DNA from: Gammaproteobacteria bacterium
Lineage (GTDB): Bacteria; Pseudomonadota; Gammaproteobacteria; Steroidobacterales; PWYM01
Assembly (NCBI GenBank): GCA_007693855.1
Contig: RECU01000044.1
Location: 1-34,511 of the forward strand
DNA length: 34,511 nt
Reading direction: 5' to 3'
The notes under the pieces were generated by a model. It did no database searches. It saw only the letters and a list, made by a program, of their open reading frames with translations, and was not told where the DNA came from. The position numbers were made by a program, and so were the translations under genes. Below, piece after piece: positions 7,769 through 17,592 of this stretch (its first letter is position 1; each line of letters begins with the position of its first letter).

Positions 7769-10700
7769 CGGTCGTAGACCAACGGCTCGTCAGCCGGAGT
7801 TGTCGGGCGGCGCAGCAGCAGGCGCGCCAGCCGGTCCACCAGTGTCTGGACGACCACGTAGAGACAGGGCACCAGGAACAGTGTCAGCAACATGGCTGTG
7901 ATCAGTCCACCCACCACACTCAGCGCCAGCGGCTGCATGATGTCGGCGCCGGCACCCATGCCAAGTGCCAGCGGCAACATGCCAGCGACCGTGGTCAGTG
8001 TTGTCATCAGGATTGGACGCAGGCGCACCCCGCCAGCTTCCAGCACAGCCTCGCGCATCTCCAGCCCCTGCCGCCGGCCGCGCTCGATGTATTCGACGAG
8101 CAGGATGGCGTTGTTTACAACGATGCCGATGAGCAGGATGACCCCGAGGAACACCGGAGCACTCGCAGGCGTGCCCGTGAGCCACAACAGGCCGACCACG
8201 CCGGCAAGCGCCAACGGCGCGCTGGCCATGATCACCACGGGGTTGCTCAGCCGCTCATACTGCACAGCAAGCACGACAAACACCAGAAACACCGCGAGGG
8301 CGATGACCAGCCGCAGCTCCCGGTTGGTCTCCTGGATCGTTTCCCACTGCCCGCCCAGGACCAGACTGTACTGCTCGGGCAGCGCCATGCCCCGCAGCCG
8401 GCGCTCCACTTCACGCATCACCGTACCGACGTCGGCGAGCTCCGGGTTGATCGAGCCGTTCACGCGCAGGATCCGCCCCTGGTTTTCGCGTTCGATGTGT
8501 GCCGGGCTCTCGCCCAGTCTGAATTCGGCCACTTCACGCAGCTGAATCGGTCCGGCAGGCCCGCGGTGGACGATGAGGTTGCCCAGGGCATCAGGATCGC
8601 GCGTATCGCGCCTGGGCAGGCGCACACGGACGTCATACTCAGCCCAGCCGGTGGCAAAGCGGGTGGGTACGGTACCGGTCACCCCATCGCGGAGCACCCG
8701 GGCGATGTCGCCGACGCTCAAGCCCAGAGCAGCGGCACGTTCGCGGTCGATATCGATGCCCAGGAGAGGTGTGCGGTCTTCACGCCCGATCTCGACGCCT
8801 TCGAGGCCGGGAATGCCTTCCAGCAGCACCAGGAGTTCGCGTCCGATCTGCTGCAGCTCCCCCAGTTCATCGCCCATGACACCGATCGAGAGATCATCGC
8901 CCGTGACCCCGAACTGCAGGCCCTGGATGCGCGGCGGCCGCACGGTCAGACGCGCCCCCGGCAGATCCAGGGCGTTGAGCCGCTCCTGGAGTTCCGCCAC
9001 CCAGCGCCCGGCACTCCAGTCGGGACGTTGTTCGGCAGGCGCCAGGCGTACGCGGATGTTTGCAGTGCCTGGCCGTTCGGAGATCACGCCCCCGGAGAGG
9101 TGGCCCCCGACCATGGCGAATACGCTCTCGACATGCGGCATCGTCTGGATTTCGCTTTCGATGGTTCTGGCCGCGGCGTCGTTGCGTGCCGGAGGGGTAC
9201 CTGGCGGCAGGCGCATGTGCACGGTCACCTGCCCGTCGTCCACCGGCGGCAGGAACTCGGTGCCGAGCGTGTCGAACAGCTGCAGCGCGCCGATAAACGA
9301 CGCCGCGGCCAGTCCGATTACCAGCCACCGCCAGCGCAGGATGCCGCCGAGCGCGAAGCGATAGCCCGCCACCAGACGATCGATGCCTGCGTCAAAGGCG
9401 CGAAACGCCCGGCTCCGATCAAGACCCGACCGGAACCGGATACCCGCGAGCCTGGCGGAAAGCATGGGGACGAGCGTCAGCGCTGCCGCCAGCGAAGCGA
9501 TGATGGCGAAGGAAATCGTCAGGATCAGTTCACGAAACACCAGCGAGGCCAGGCCGGTAATCAGTAGAAAGGGGGCCACTGCAGCGAGGTTGGTGAGTGT
9601 GCCGGCCGTGATCGCCGAAATGACCTCGTCCGCCCCTTCATGTGCGGCCTGCTGATCGTCTTTGCCGAGACGGTCGCGGTGTCTTGCGATGTTTTCCAGC
9701 ATGACGATGGCGTTGTCGAGCAGCAGCCCGACGCCGAGCGCCAGTCCGCCAAGGCTCATGATGTTCAGCGTCAGCCCGCTGACCCCCATGAGGGCGAACG
9801 TGGCCAGAACAGCCAGCGGGATCGACAGCCCGATCACGAAACTTTTGCGCAGACTGCCGAGGAAAGCCAGCACCACCAGCATCGCCAGCGCGCCGCCGAG
9901 AATGGCCGCGGTGGAGACCGCCGTCAACGATCCGCGGATGAAGAATGCGCTGTCCCGGGTAGCCTCGAAGCGGATATCTTCCGGGATGAAGCCGCTGGCC
10001 TCGAGACGGCTCAGGGTCGCATTCACCGCATCGACCACGCCGACGGTGTTGGCCTCGGGCAGCTTGAAGACCGATAACCGGGTCGCCGGTACCCCGTTCA
10101 GGCGGACGAACAGTCGCTGTTCGCGGTAGCCGTCGCGGACTTCGGCAATTTCGTCCAGCCGGATGCGTCGGTCGCTGCCCGGAATCGCGAGCAGGACCGT
10201 GGCGACATCTTCTGCCGAGCGGAAACGCCCGTCCGTTCGGGCCATCACATCGAAAGTGGGGGAGGTGACCTGGCCGGCCGCAATGTTGAGGTTCTCCCGC
10301 GCCAGCGCATCGGCCACGTGGCGCAGGCTGAGCCCATAGGAGTTCAGGCGGTCCTGGTCGACGATGACCTCAAGTTCACGCACCAGGCCACCGGCCGCCT
10401 CCACGCCAGCCACACCATGTAGCGACAGCAGTTGTGGCGCCAGCCGGTGTTCGACCCAGTCGCGCACCTCGCGTGGTGTCCTGACGCTGGAACTGAACCC
10501 GGCCTCGAAGACAGCGTCCTGAGAAGGATCGAATTTGTAGAGTCGCGGTGGATCGATATCCGAGGGCAGCTGTGTGCGTGCCAGTTCCATGAGCCGCGCG
10601 GCATCCTGGAGTGCGTGATCGAGATTGACGCCGTATTCGAACACCAGGTTGACGTTGGTGCGGCCTTCGGAGGCGCGGGAGTAGATCCGGCTCAGGTTTT

Positions 10701-10983
10701 CGGTGGCCGCCAGTTGTCGCTCCAGCACCCGCGTGACCTGCTCTTCCATCACCTCCGGCGCGACCCCTGGGTAATTGACCGTCACCCGGATATGCGGATA
10801 GATGATTTCAGGTAACAGATTGACGGGCAGTCGATCGATGAAGAACAGTCCCAGCACGAAGACCACCGAGGCGATCGCGAGCGTCCCCACGGGCCGGCGG
10901 ATGGCCGCATGCGTGAGCCCGCGGTAATAGCGGGTTCCACGGGCGGGCTCCGGGGAGACGGCGGGCCCGCTCATCCAGCCCAA
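7765..10983 (-). CDS. RND-family efflux pump inner-membrane subunit
   Basis: At 1072 residues this has the length and architecture of hydrophobe/amphiphile RND pumps. There is an N-terminal membrane helix, a large periplasmic porter domain (VTVNYPGVAPEVMEEQV and onward), and a membrane block of several helices including GLALGVGLLLDNAIVMLENI with the proton-relay Asp. A second helix then leads into a second periplasmic domain and a second six-helix block (SAPVFLGVILLIGIVVNNAI). These pumps use the proton gradient to expel drugs, detergents or metals through an adaptor and an outer-membrane channel. The adaptor gene overlaps its start by 13 bases; no outer-membrane factor is encoded nearby. ATG 10983 or the ATG three codons later could be the true start. 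The substrate class is not evident. Confidence 0.92.
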   Translation of the reverse strand: MGWMSGPAVSPEPARGTRYYRGLTHAAIRRPVGTLAIASVVFVLGLFFIDRLPVNLLPEIIYPHIRVTVNYPGVAPEVMEEQVTRVLERQLAATENLSRIYSRASEGRTNVNLVFEYGVNLDHALQDAARLMELARTQLPSDIDPPRLYKFDPSQDAVFEAGFSSSVRTPREVRDWVEHRLAPQLLSLHGVAGVEAAGGLVRELEVIVDQDRLNSYGLSLRHVADALARENLNIAAGQVTSPTFDVMARTDGRFRSAEDVATVLLAIPGSDRRIRLDEIAEVRDGYREQRLFVRLNGVPATRLSVFKLPEANTVGVVDAVNATLSRLEASGFIPEDIRFEATRDSAFFIRGSLTAVSTAAILGGALAMLVVLAFLGSLRKSFVIGLSIPLAVLATFALMGVSGLTLNIMSLGGLALGVGLLLDNAIVMLENIARHRDRLGKDDQQAAHEGADEVISAITAGTLTNLAAVAPFLLITGLASLVFRELILTISFAIIASLAAALTLVPMLSARLAGIRFRSGLDRSRAFRAFDAGIDRLVAGYRFALGGILRWRWLVIGLAAASFIGALQLFDTLGTEFLPPVDDGQVTVHMRLPPGTPPARNDAAARTIESEIQTMPHVESVFAMVGGHLSGGVISERPGTANIRVRLAPAEQRPDWSAGRWVAELQERLNALDLPGARLTVRPPRIQGLQFGVTGDDLSIGVMGDELGELQQIGRELLVLLEGIPGLEGVEIGREDRTPLLGIDIDRERAAALGLSVGDIARVLRDGVTGTVPTRFATGWAEYDVRVRLPRRDTRDPDALGNLIVHRGPAGPIQLREVAEFRLGESPAHIERENQGRILRVNGSINPELADVGTVMREVERRLRGMALPEQYSLVLGGQWETIQETNRELRLVIALAVFLVFVVLAVQYERLSNPVVIMASAPLALAGVVGLLWLTGTPASAPVFLGVILLIGIVVNNAILLVEYIERGRRQGLEMREAVLEAGGVRLRPILMTTLTTVAGMLPLALGMGAGADIMQPLALSVVGGLITAMLLTLFLVPCLYVVVQTLVDRLARLLLRRPTTPADEPLVYDR

Positions 10984-12044
10984 CCGACAATGCGCACACG
11001 GGTGCCAGGACTGAGATCCAGTGGGTTGGTGGCCACTACGCGTTCTCCGGGCGCCACCCCGCTGCGCAGTTCCTGCCAGCCCCCCCTGGTGACGCCCGGT
11101 TCTACCCGGCGCCGCTCCAGGCGATCATCTGCATTGATCAGCATCACGTAGAGCTCACCGCCATCGCCCTCCGCCAGGGCTGCCGCGGGGACGGCGAGGA
11201 CGTCGCTGCGCTGGTCGACAACCAGGCGGGCACGTGCCAGAAACCCGGGACGGACCCCGCGGGCGGCGGCATCGGGGAGATCCACCTCTACCGTGACCAG
11301 CCGGCTGCCGGCCTCCGCCGCCGGAAAAATCCGCCGCACCTGGCCGGTGAGTGCCGCCTCCGGGCCGAGCGCATCGACATGCACGTCGACGTGATGCCCG
11401 GACTCGAGCTCGCGCACATCCAGCTCGGAGACGCCGATTCGCAGGACCAGTGTGGTGAGGTCTGCCAGTTCAAACAGCGTCGCATGTCGCGACACGGCTT
11501 CACCCGGTTCGACATGGCGGGCCAGCACGACCCCGTCCACCGTGGCGCGCACCTCACCGAACCCGACACGGGTCCGCCATAGCTCCGCCTCGCTTGCGGC
11601 AATCCGCATCTGGGCGCGGGCCGAGTCCCGACTCGCGACATCGATATGGCCGGTGGCATGCAGCCGCTCAAGACGCTCGAAGGCAAGCTCGGCGTCTTCC
11701 TCGCGTGCCTCGGCTCGCGCCAGTTCAGCCTCCTGCTCGGATACGTCAAGTCGTGCGATCACCTGCCCAGGCGCGACACGGTCGCCGGTCTCAACCCCTA
11801 CGTAGGTGAGCACGCCGTCGGTGCGGGCGGCGAGCCTGACGCTGCGCATGGGCTCGATCGGCGCGGAGACCTGAACGCTGCGGGAGAGATCGCGCGGGCT
11901 GATTTCCACGGCCTGCACCGGCAGGCTCGGCGCTGCCGTGCGTTGCGGTTGCGTCTCCGCCGGTTCGCCTGAGCATGCGGACTGGCCTGCGGTGAGCACG
12001 ATCAGCACCCCCACAACCGCCGCACGCCGTCTCCACTTTCGCAC
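10971..12044 (-). CDS. RND efflux periplasmic adaptor (membrane-fusion protein)
   Basis: This 357-residue protein links the RND pump to an outer-membrane channel. The N-terminus is an export signal (RRRAAVVGVLIVLTAG) ending in AGQSAC, so Cys24 may be lipidated, although Gln at -3 makes the lipobox imperfect. The first lipoyl half (DGVLTYVGVETGDRVAPGQV) precedes a short alpha-helical hairpin (residues 100-145). The second lipoyl half (VDGVVLARHVEPGEAV), a beta-barrel (LVTVEVDLPDAAARGVRPG) and a membrane-proximal domain complete it. It is the first gene of the five-gene run. On the minus strand a TGcTATGGT extended -10-like sequence lies about 40-50 bases upstream of the start. The head-to-head lipoprotein gene at 12197 has its own start. 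Confidence 0.9.
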   Translation of the reverse strand: MRKWRRRAAVVGVLIVLTAGQSACSGEPAETQPQRTAAPSLPVQAVEISPRDLSRSVQVSAPIEPMRSVRLAARTDGVLTYVGVETGDRVAPGQVIARLDVSEQEAELARAEAREEDAELAFERLERLHATGHIDVASRDSARAQMRIAASEAELWRTRVGFGEVRATVDGVVLARHVEPGEAVSRHATLFELADLTTLVLRIGVSELDVRELESGHHVDVHVDALGPEAALTGQVRRIFPAAEAGSRLVTVEVDLPDAAARGVRPGFLARARLVVDQRSDVLAVPAAALAEGDGGELYVMLINADDRLERRRVEPGVTRGGWQELRSGVAPGERVVATNPLDLSPGTRVRIVGWAG

Positions 12045-12196
12045 GCGCGTGCCTCTCGCGTCCTTGCCAGACTGAATAAACTACCATAGCACCCGGAGTA
12101 CGGCATGCTGGCATGGTGACCTTGCGTCGTGGACGTTATCATGAGGGATCAGGACGTTGATCTAGCCGGCGATGCCGCGATACAGGAGCGAAGGGA

Positions 12197-12766
12197 ATGC
12201 CAGTGATTGTCACCAGAGCCGGATGGCTGGGCGCGTTTATGGCAGCAGCCGTGCTCGCTGGATGTGGTCAGCGAGTGGATGATCCCAGCCAGCAGCTGCC
12301 GCATGTGGTGCGTGGCATGGCCATACAGGACCTCCAACTGCGGTTGTCTACTCAATCGCGGGTGGTTGCCGAGCTGCTGGATGTCAGCGATGGGCTGGAA
12401 GACGCGCCGGTGATCAGCCGCCAGGAGCTGTCCCCCGCCGGGCAGTCGCCACTGCCCCTGGAGCTCCGCTACCGGCCTTCAGAGATCGACGCGGGCGTTC
12501 AGCTGGCTGTTCGCGTGACCGTTGAAGACCGCGACGAGGTGTTTTTCATTACCCCTGAGCCGCTACCCCGGGTGGATCGCCAGCAGGCGAGTGAGATTGT
12601 GGAAGTCCGGCTGGAGGCCACCGAAGCGGCTCACGCCTTCCTGGAGGCCATCCCCGACGAGTCCCCGGAAGACGCCCTGCCGGACATTCCCGAATTCGAG
12701 AGCGAAGTGCCAGACGAGCTGATGGAGACTCCGCCGGACGAGCTGGATTTAAGCCCGTCTCCTTGA
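12197..12766 (+). CDS. Acidic lipoprotein of unknown function
   Basis: This 189-residue protein starts MPVIVTRAGWLGAFMAAAVL and continues into AGC, a good lipobox (VLAGC), so it is predicted to be lipidated and anchored to a membrane. The middle has alternating strand-like segments (ELRYRPSEIDAGVQLAVRVTVEDRDEVF in part), and the last 40 residues are strongly acidic and proline-rich. I recognise no domain. It is transcribed divergently from the RND operon and its stop codon lies within the -35 element of the rimP promoter, so it is a separate unit from both sides. A purine-rich stretch (AGGAGCGAAGGGA) precedes the ATG. Confidence 0.75.
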   Translation: MPVIVTRAGWLGAFMAAAVLAGCGQRVDDPSQQLPHVVRGMAIQDLQLRLSTQSRVVAELLDVSDGLEDAPVISRQELSPAGQSPLPLELRYRPSEIDAGVQLAVRVTVEDRDEVFFITPEPLPRVDRQQASEIVEVRLEATEAAHAFLEAIPDESPEDALPDIPEFESEVPDELMETPPDELDLSPSP

Positions 12767-12792
12767 GTGACTCCGGCAGGATCAGGTATACT
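12763..12792 (+). promoter_or_regulatory. Sigma70-like promoter of the rimP-nusA-infB operon
   Basis: TTGAGT (12763-12768) and TATACT (12787-12792) are separated by 18 bp, close to consensus. Transcription would begin near 12799 and produce a leader of about 230 nt before rimP, holding two terminators. The -35 element overlaps the stop codon of the lipoprotein gene. Confidence 0.6.
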
Positions 12793-12910
12793 CAAGAGCG
12801 CAGTGGGCGGTTACCGGCTGCTGGCGTGAACGCAGGGCGGTCACTTTCACGGCCGCACGCCGAGGTGTAGGGCGTCAGGCGCTACAGCCTCGGAGGGTTG
12901 CTTATGACAG

Positions 12911-12934
12911 GCCCCCTTGCGGGGCTTTTTGTTT
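12911..12934 (+). terminator. Intrinsic terminator T1 in the rimP leader
   Basis: GCCCC (12911-12915) pairs with GGGGC (12921-12925) around a five-base loop and is followed by TTTTTGTTT. It lies about 110 bases after the predicted transcription start and about 95 bases before rimP, so it would attenuate the operon unless read through. Confidence 0.65.
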
Positions 12935-12960
12935 GCCCGGCGTGGATGCCGGTCATCTGG

Positions 12961-12989
12961 CCATGGACAGCCGCCGAGGTGGTCCATGG
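12961..12989 (+). promoter_or_regulatory. Hairpin between the two rimP-leader terminators
   Basis: CCATGGAC (12961-12968) pairs perfectly with GTCCATGG (12982-12989) around a 13-base loop. No T-run follows, so this is not a terminator by itself. Its place between T1 and T2 suggests part of a folded leader RNA. Confidence 0.45.
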
Positions 12990-12994
12990 GAGCG

Positions 12995-13017
12995 GTGGGC
13001 CTCGAGCCCACTTTTTT
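12995..13017 (+). terminator. Intrinsic terminator T2 directly before rimP
   Basis: GTGGGC (12995-13000) and GCCCAC (13006-13011) form a 6-bp stem with a five-base loop, followed by six T residues (13012-13017). It ends only 11 bases before the rimP ATG, so all rimP-nusA-infB transcription from the upstream promoter must pass it. In E. coli the leader of this operon also carries terminators, and NusA represses its own operon there. Confidence 0.75.
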
Positions 13018-13028
13018 GTTTGGGACGT

Positions 13029-13496
13029 ATGAACAAGGTAGCGATTTCGGACGCTGAGATGCTTGCTCGTCTCGAACCGCTGGTCGAGTCCCTGGGCTAT
13101 GAGCTCGTGGATGTCGAGTGTCGGGTCGGCGGCCGGGACGGCGTTTTGAGGGTGTTCATCGACGCCGAGGACGGGATCACCCTCGAGGATTGCGAGCGGG
13201 TCAGCCGCCAGGTGAGCGCGTGGCTGGATGTCGAGGACCCGATCCCGGGGCAGTACCGGCTGGAGGTGTCCTCGCCGGGGCTCGATCGGGTGTTGCGGAC
13301 GCCGGCACATTTCGCCCACTTCTCCGGAGAGGAGATCAAGGTGGAGCTGGCGCAGCCGCTTGAGGGTCGGAAACGGTTCCGCGGCCGCCTGGAAGCGCTG
13401 GATGGCGAGGTGATCGTGGTGCAGGTCGACGGTGTGCTCTGGCGTCTGCCGCTGGCGATGATCGAGCACGCGCGGTTGGTGCCGGTACTGGATTGA
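13029..13496 (+). CDS. rimP: Ribosome maturation factor RimP
   Basis: RimP helps the 30S subunit mature, acting on S12 incorporation and the 5' and central domains of 16S rRNA. The 155-residue reading from ATG 13029 contains the family landmarks LEPLVESLGYELVDVEC, LRVFIDAEDGITLEDCERVS and YRLEVSSPGLDRVLRTPAHF, followed by a small SH3-like C-terminal domain ending WRLPLAMIEHARLVPVLD. An upstream in-frame start at 12933 would translate through terminator T2 and is rejected. rimP is the first gene of the classic operon with nusA and infB. Confidence 0.95.
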   Translation: MNKVAISDAEMLARLEPLVESLGYELVDVECRVGGRDGVLRVFIDAEDGITLEDCERVSRQVSAWLDVEDPIPGQYRLEVSSPGLDRVLRTPAHFAHFSGEEIKVELAQPLEGRKRFRGRLEALDGEVIVVQVDGVLWRLPLAMIEHARLVPVLD

Positions 13497-13537
13497 ATGA
13501 ATTTTAGGGTTATCGATAGGCCCGGGGTGTCGCACAC

Positions 13538-15040
13538 ATGAACAAGGAAATCCTGATGGTGGTGGACGCCGTCTCCAACGAGAAAGGCGTCGAAAAAGAG
13601 GTCATCTTCGAGGCGATCGAGGCGGCGTTGGCCTCGGCCACCCGCAAGAAGCATGGTGACGAGATCGACGTGCGTGTCGCCATCGACCGCCACTCGGGTG
13701 ACTACGAGACCTTCCGGCGCTGGAAAGTCTTTGCTGATGACTCCACCGAACTCGAGGTGCCGGATCGCGAACTGCGGATGATCGATGCAGTGGATATCGA
13801 TCCCGCGGCGCAGCCGGAGGGGTATGTCGAGGTCCCGATGGAATCGGTCGACTTTGGCCGGATCGCCGCCCAGACGGCCAAACAGGTCATCGTTCAGAAG
13901 GTGCGCGAAGCCGAGCGTCGTCAGGTCGTCGAGGAATATGAGGCCCGGGTGGGCACACTCGTCAGCGGTTTGGTCAAGCGGGTGGACCGCAACGGCATTT
14001 TTGTCGATCTCGGCGGCAATGCCGAGGGCTTCATTCCGCGCGAGCATATGATTCTGCGCGAACCGGTGCGCTCTCAGGACCGGATCAAGGCCTATCTTTT
14101 CGAGGTCCGCTCCGAGCCGCGTGGACCACAGCTGTTCCTGACCCGGACTTCGCCAGAGTTTCTCATCGAGCTGTTCAAGCTTGAAGTGCCTGAGGTCGGC
14201 CAGGGCCTGATCGAGATCCTCGCCGCAGCGCGCGATCCCGGTCTGCGGGCCAAGATTGCAGTCAAGAGCAATGACCGGCGTATCGATCCGGTCGGCGCGT
14301 GCGTCGGCATGCGCGGGTCGCGCGTGCAGGCAGTGTCCAACGAGCTGGCCGGCGAGCGGGTCGACATCATCCTGTGGGATGACAACCCGGCGCAATTCGT
14401 GATCAACGCGATGTCGCCGGCCGACGTGCTGTCGATTGTCGTCGATGAAGACGCACACAGCATGGACGTGGCGGTGGACGAGGAAAAACTCTCCCAGGCG
14501 ATCGGACGTGGTGGCCAGAATATTCGCCTGGCGAGTGAGTTGTCCGGCTGGGAACTCAACGTCATGACCGACAAAGACGCCGAGGAGAAGAGCGAGCAGG
14601 AGGCCCGCGAGCTCGTCGAGTCTTTCATGCGCCAGCTCAATGTCGACGAGGAAGTGGCGATGATTCTCGCCCAGGAAGGGTTCTCGACGGTGGAAGAAGT
14701 GGCCTACGTGCCCGCCAGCGAGCTGGTCGCGGTCGAGGAGTTCGACGAGGATATGGTCAATGAGCTTCGTTCCCGGGCAAGGGACGTGCTCCTGACCCAG
14801 GCGATCGCCTCCGAGGAGCAGATCGATGAGGTCGAGCCGGCTGACGATCTGCTCAGCCTCGAGGGCATGGATCGCGGCCTCGCCTTCGTTCTGGCGAGCC
14901 GCGGGATTGTCACGCGGGAGGATCTCGCCGAGCAGGCGGTCGACGAGCTGTTGGAAATCGAGGAGCTCGACGAAGCGCGTGCAGCGGATCTCATCATGAA
15001 AGCCCGCGCGCACTGGTTCGAGACTGAAGCTCAGGGATAA
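13538..15040 (+). CDS. nusA: Transcription termination/antitermination factor NusA
   Basis: NusA binds RNA polymerase and nascent RNA, promoting pausing and termination and joining antitermination complexes. The 500-residue protein has the full gammaproteobacterial layout. The N-terminal polymerase-binding domain is followed by an S1 domain at about 135-200 ([20 protein letters not shown]) and two KH domains ([41 protein letters not shown]). Two C-terminal acidic repeats end at about residues 425 and 495 ([39 protein letters not shown]). The gene follows rimP by 41 bases. It probably controls its own operon through the leader terminators upstream of rimP, as in E. coli. Confidence 0.97.
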   Translation: MNKEILMVVDAVSNEKGVEKEVIFEAIEAALASATRKKHGDEIDVRVAIDRHSGDYETFRRWKVFADDSTELEVPDRELRMIDAVDIDPAAQPEGYVEVPMESVDFGRIAAQTAKQVIVQKVREAERRQVVEEYEARVGTLVSGLVKRVDRNGIFVDLGGNAEGFIPREHMILREPVRSQDRIKAYLFEVRSEPRGPQLFLTRTSPEFLIELFKLEVPEVGQGLIEILAAARDPGLRAKIAVKSNDRRIDPVGACVGMRGSRVQAVSNELAGERVDIILWDDNPAQFVINAMSPADVLSIVVDEDAHSMDVAVDEEKLSQAIGRGGQNIRLASELSGWELNVMTDKDAEEKSEQEARELVESFMRQLNVDEEVAMILAQEGFSTVEEVAYVPASELVAVEEFDEDMVNELRSRARDVLLTQAIASEEQIDEVEPADDLLSLEGMDRGLAFVLASRGIVTREDLAEQAVDELLEIEELDEARAADLIMKARAHWFETEAQG

Positions 15041-15051
15041 GGAGAGCGACT

Positions 15052-17565
15052 ATGGCGGACGTGACAGTCGCGGAGTTTGCGGCAACCCTCAAGGTGCCGG
15101 TGGAAAAACTGCTCAGTCAGCTCGACGAGGCTGGGATCAAGGTCGCTGGTGCCGAAGACCGGATCACCGATGATGCGAAGCTGGAACTGTTGAGCTATCT
15201 GCGCCGCAGTCACGGGCGCGGCGAACCTGAGCTGGCGGCACCACGCAAGATCACCCTGAAGCGCAAGTCGCATAGCGAGTTGCGGGTCGCGGCAGACAAG
15301 GGCCGGGCACGCACCGTGAATGTCGAGGTGCGCAAGAAGCGGACCTACGTGAAGCGCGAGGCGCTGGAAGCCGAAGCGCGCGAGAAGCAGGACGAACTCG
15401 AACAACAGCGCCGCGCCGAGCTGGAAGCACGCGAGGCCGAAGCCCGTGCCGAGCAGGACCGGCGTGAAGCCGAGGAGCGGGCGCGTCAGGAGGCCGAGGA
15501 GGAAGCCCGTCGCCTGGCCGAGGAGGAAGAGGCGCGCAAGCGGGCCGCCGATGACGAGGCCCGCCGGGTGCTGGCCGAGCAACAGGCGCGCGAGCAGGCC
15601 GAGCGCGAACGCGAGAAAGAGCGGCGCAAGCGCGAGGCGGAACGCGAATCCCGCAATCGCGCGGCCAAGCCGGAGCGCACCTTGCACGTTGCCGGGGACA
15701 AGTCCGGCAAGCGCCGCAAGCGCAAGCAGGCACCGGAGCGGGGTCGTGGTGGCCGTGTCAACGTCGAGTCACGCCACGGCTTCGAGCGTCCGACCGCACC
15801 GGTGGTGCGCGAGGTGGAGGTGCCGGAAACGATTACGGTCTCCGAGCTTGCGCAGCGCATGGCGGTCAAGGGCGCCGAAGTCATCAAGGTACTGATGAAC
15901 ATGGGCGCCATGGTGACCATCAACCAGCCCATCGATCAGGATACGGCGGTACTGGTGGTCGAGGAGATGGGGCACACGCCGAAGACCATGACAGAGACCG
16001 CGATCGAGGATGCCTTCCTCGAGAAAGTCAGCGCGGCGGTCGAGGGCGAGCCGGAACCGCGGCCGCCAGTCGTCACCATCATGGGTCATGTCGACCACGG
16101 TAAAACCTCCTTGCTGGATTTCATCCGGCGTACGCGGGTCGCAGCAGGCGAGGCCGGTGGCATTACCCAGCACGTCGGCGCGTATTCCGTGGGCACGCCC
16201 AAAGGCAAGGTCACGTTCCTGGATACACCGGGTCATGCGGCGTTTACCGCCATGCGCGCGCGCGGCGCCCAGGTCACCGATATCGTGGTGCTGGTGGTGG
16301 CGGCCAATGATGGCGTCATGCCGCAGACGGTCGAGGCGGTGGAGCACGCCAAGGCAGCTGGTGTGCCGATTATCGTGGCGGTCAACAAGATGGATCTGGA
16401 GGACGCCGATCCCGAGCGGGTCAAGAGCGGATTGTCGCAGCACGGCGTCATCGCTGAGGATTGGGGCGGGGAGAATCTTTTCGTCAACGTTTCGGCGAAG
16501 CAGGGCACCGGCATCGACGAGCTGCTGGATTCGATCCTGCTGCAGGCCGAGGTGCTGGATCTGCACGCTGTGGCCCAGGGTGCGGCCCAGGGTGTTGTGG
16601 TGGAGTCGAGCCTGGAGAAGGGGCGTGGCGCCGTAGCAACGGTCCTGGTGCAGAGCGGCGTTCTCAATGTCGGCGACGTATTGCTGGCGGGCCGCGAAAC
16701 CGGCCGCGTGCGGGCGATGTTCGACGAGTCCGGCAAGCCAGTGAAACAGGCAGGCCCGTCGTCGCCGGTGGTGGTGCTCGGTTTGTCCGGTACGCCACAG
16801 GCCGGTGACGAGGTGCTGGTCGTCACTGACGAGCGCAAGGCGCGCGAGGTGGCCGAGTTCCGCCAGAGCCGCGAGCGTGACGTCAAGCTGGCGCAGCAGC
16901 AGGCAGCCAAGCTCGAGGACGTCTTCAGCCAGATGACCGAGGGTGAGTCGGCCGCGGTGCAGTTGCTGATCAAGGCCGATGTGCATGGCAGTGCCGAGGC
17001 GCTGCGTGATGCGATGACCAAGCTCTCCAGCGATGAAGTGCGGGTCAAGGTCATCTCCACCGGCGTGGGTGGCATCACCGAGTCGGACATCAACCTGGCG
17101 GCAGCGTCGCAGGCCATCGTCATCGGCTTCAATGTCCGAGCAGATGCCGCCGCCCGGCAGGTGATCAAGGACACCGGGGTGGATGTGCGTTACTACAGCA
17201 TCATCTATCAGGCGATCGACGAGGTGAAGGCTGCGATCTCGGGGTTGATGATGCCGGAGATCCGCGAAAACATCGTGGGCCTGGCCCAGGTCCGCGAAGT
17301 GTTCAGTTCACCGAAATTCGGCGATATCGCCGGCTCCATGGTGCTCGAGGGGTACGTCCGTCGTGCCTTGCCGATCCGTGTGCTGCGCGACAATGTGGTG
17401 ATCTACGAGGGCGAACTCGAGTCACTGCGCCGCTTCAAGGACGATGTCGCCGAAGTGCGGGCGGGTACGGAGTGCGGCATTGGCGTGCGCAACTACAACG
17501 ATGTGCGCCCTGGTGATCAGATCGAATGCTATGAGCGCATCGAAGTTGCGCGCTCGCTGCAGTAA
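15052..17565 (+). CDS. infB: Translation initiation factor IF-2
   Basis: IF-2 is the GTPase that brings initiator tRNA to the 30S subunit and joins the subunits. The 837 residues begin with an IF2-N domain ([19 protein letters not shown]). A highly charged Glu/Arg/Ala coiled coil spans about residues 100-215, and a second IF2-N module begins at about 260. The G domain follows with GHVDHGKTS (from Gly345), DTPGHAAF and NKMD, and then domains II to IV end in the initiator-tRNA-binding C2 domain. The SD AAGGAGAG precedes the ATG, 11 bases after nusA. An internal start for a shorter isoform is known in E. coli; I did not identify one here. Confidence 0.97.
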   Translation: MADVTVAEFAATLKVPVEKLLSQLDEAGIKVAGAEDRITDDAKLELLSYLRRSHGRGEPELAAPRKITLKRKSHSELRVAADKGRARTVNVEVRKKRTYVKREALEAEAREKQDELEQQRRAELEAREAEARAEQDRREAEERARQEAEEEARRLAEEEEARKRAADDEARRVLAEQQAREQAEREREKERRKREAERESRNRAAKPERTLHVAGDKSGKRRKRKQAPERGRGGRVNVESRHGFERPTAPVVREVEVPETITVSELAQRMAVKGAEVIKVLMNMGAMVTINQPIDQDTAVLVVEEMGHTPKTMTETAIEDAFLEKVSAAVEGEPEPRPPVVTIMGHVDHGKTSLLDFIRRTRVAAGEAGGITQHVGAYSVGTPKGKVTFLDTPGHAAFTAMRARGAQVTDIVVLVVAANDGVMPQTVEAVEHAKAAGVPIIVAVNKMDLEDADPERVKSGLSQHGVIAEDWGGENLFVNVSAKQGTGIDELLDSILLQAEVLDLHAVAQGAAQGVVVESSLEKGRGAVATVLVQSGVLNVGDVLLAGRETGRVRAMFDESGKPVKQAGPSSPVVVLGLSGTPQAGDEVLVVTDERKAREVAEFRQSRERDVKLAQQQAAKLEDVFSQMTEGESAAVQLLIKADVHGSAEALRDAMTKLSSDEVRVKVISTGVGGITESDINLAAASQAIVIGFNVRADAAARQVIKDTGVDVRYYSIIYQAIDEVKAAISGLMMPEIRENIVGLAQVREVFSSPKFGDIAGSMVLEGYVRRALPIRVLRDNVVIYEGELESLRRFKDDVAEVRAGTECGIGVRNYNDVRPGDQIECYERIEVARSLQ

Positions 17566-17592
17566 CTTGGCCGCCTGGCGCCTGGAGTCACC

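Noticed and set aside
6752-7777. Plus-strand open frame rich in Asp, His and Gln opposite the DUF1538 gene
   Set aside because: It is the mirror of membrane-helix codons and has no start context or domain.
12793-12910. tRNA gene before rimP, as in E. coli
   Set aside because: No T-loop GTTCGA-type sequence or cloverleaf pairing could be found in this stretch.
12933-13028. Upstream start for rimP
   Set aside because: It would translate through terminator T2, and the added residues are not found in the RimP family.
13097-15013. Long minus-strand open frame opposite nusA
   Set aside because: It is antisense to the well-conserved rimP/nusA coding region, has no family similarity and is explained by high GC.
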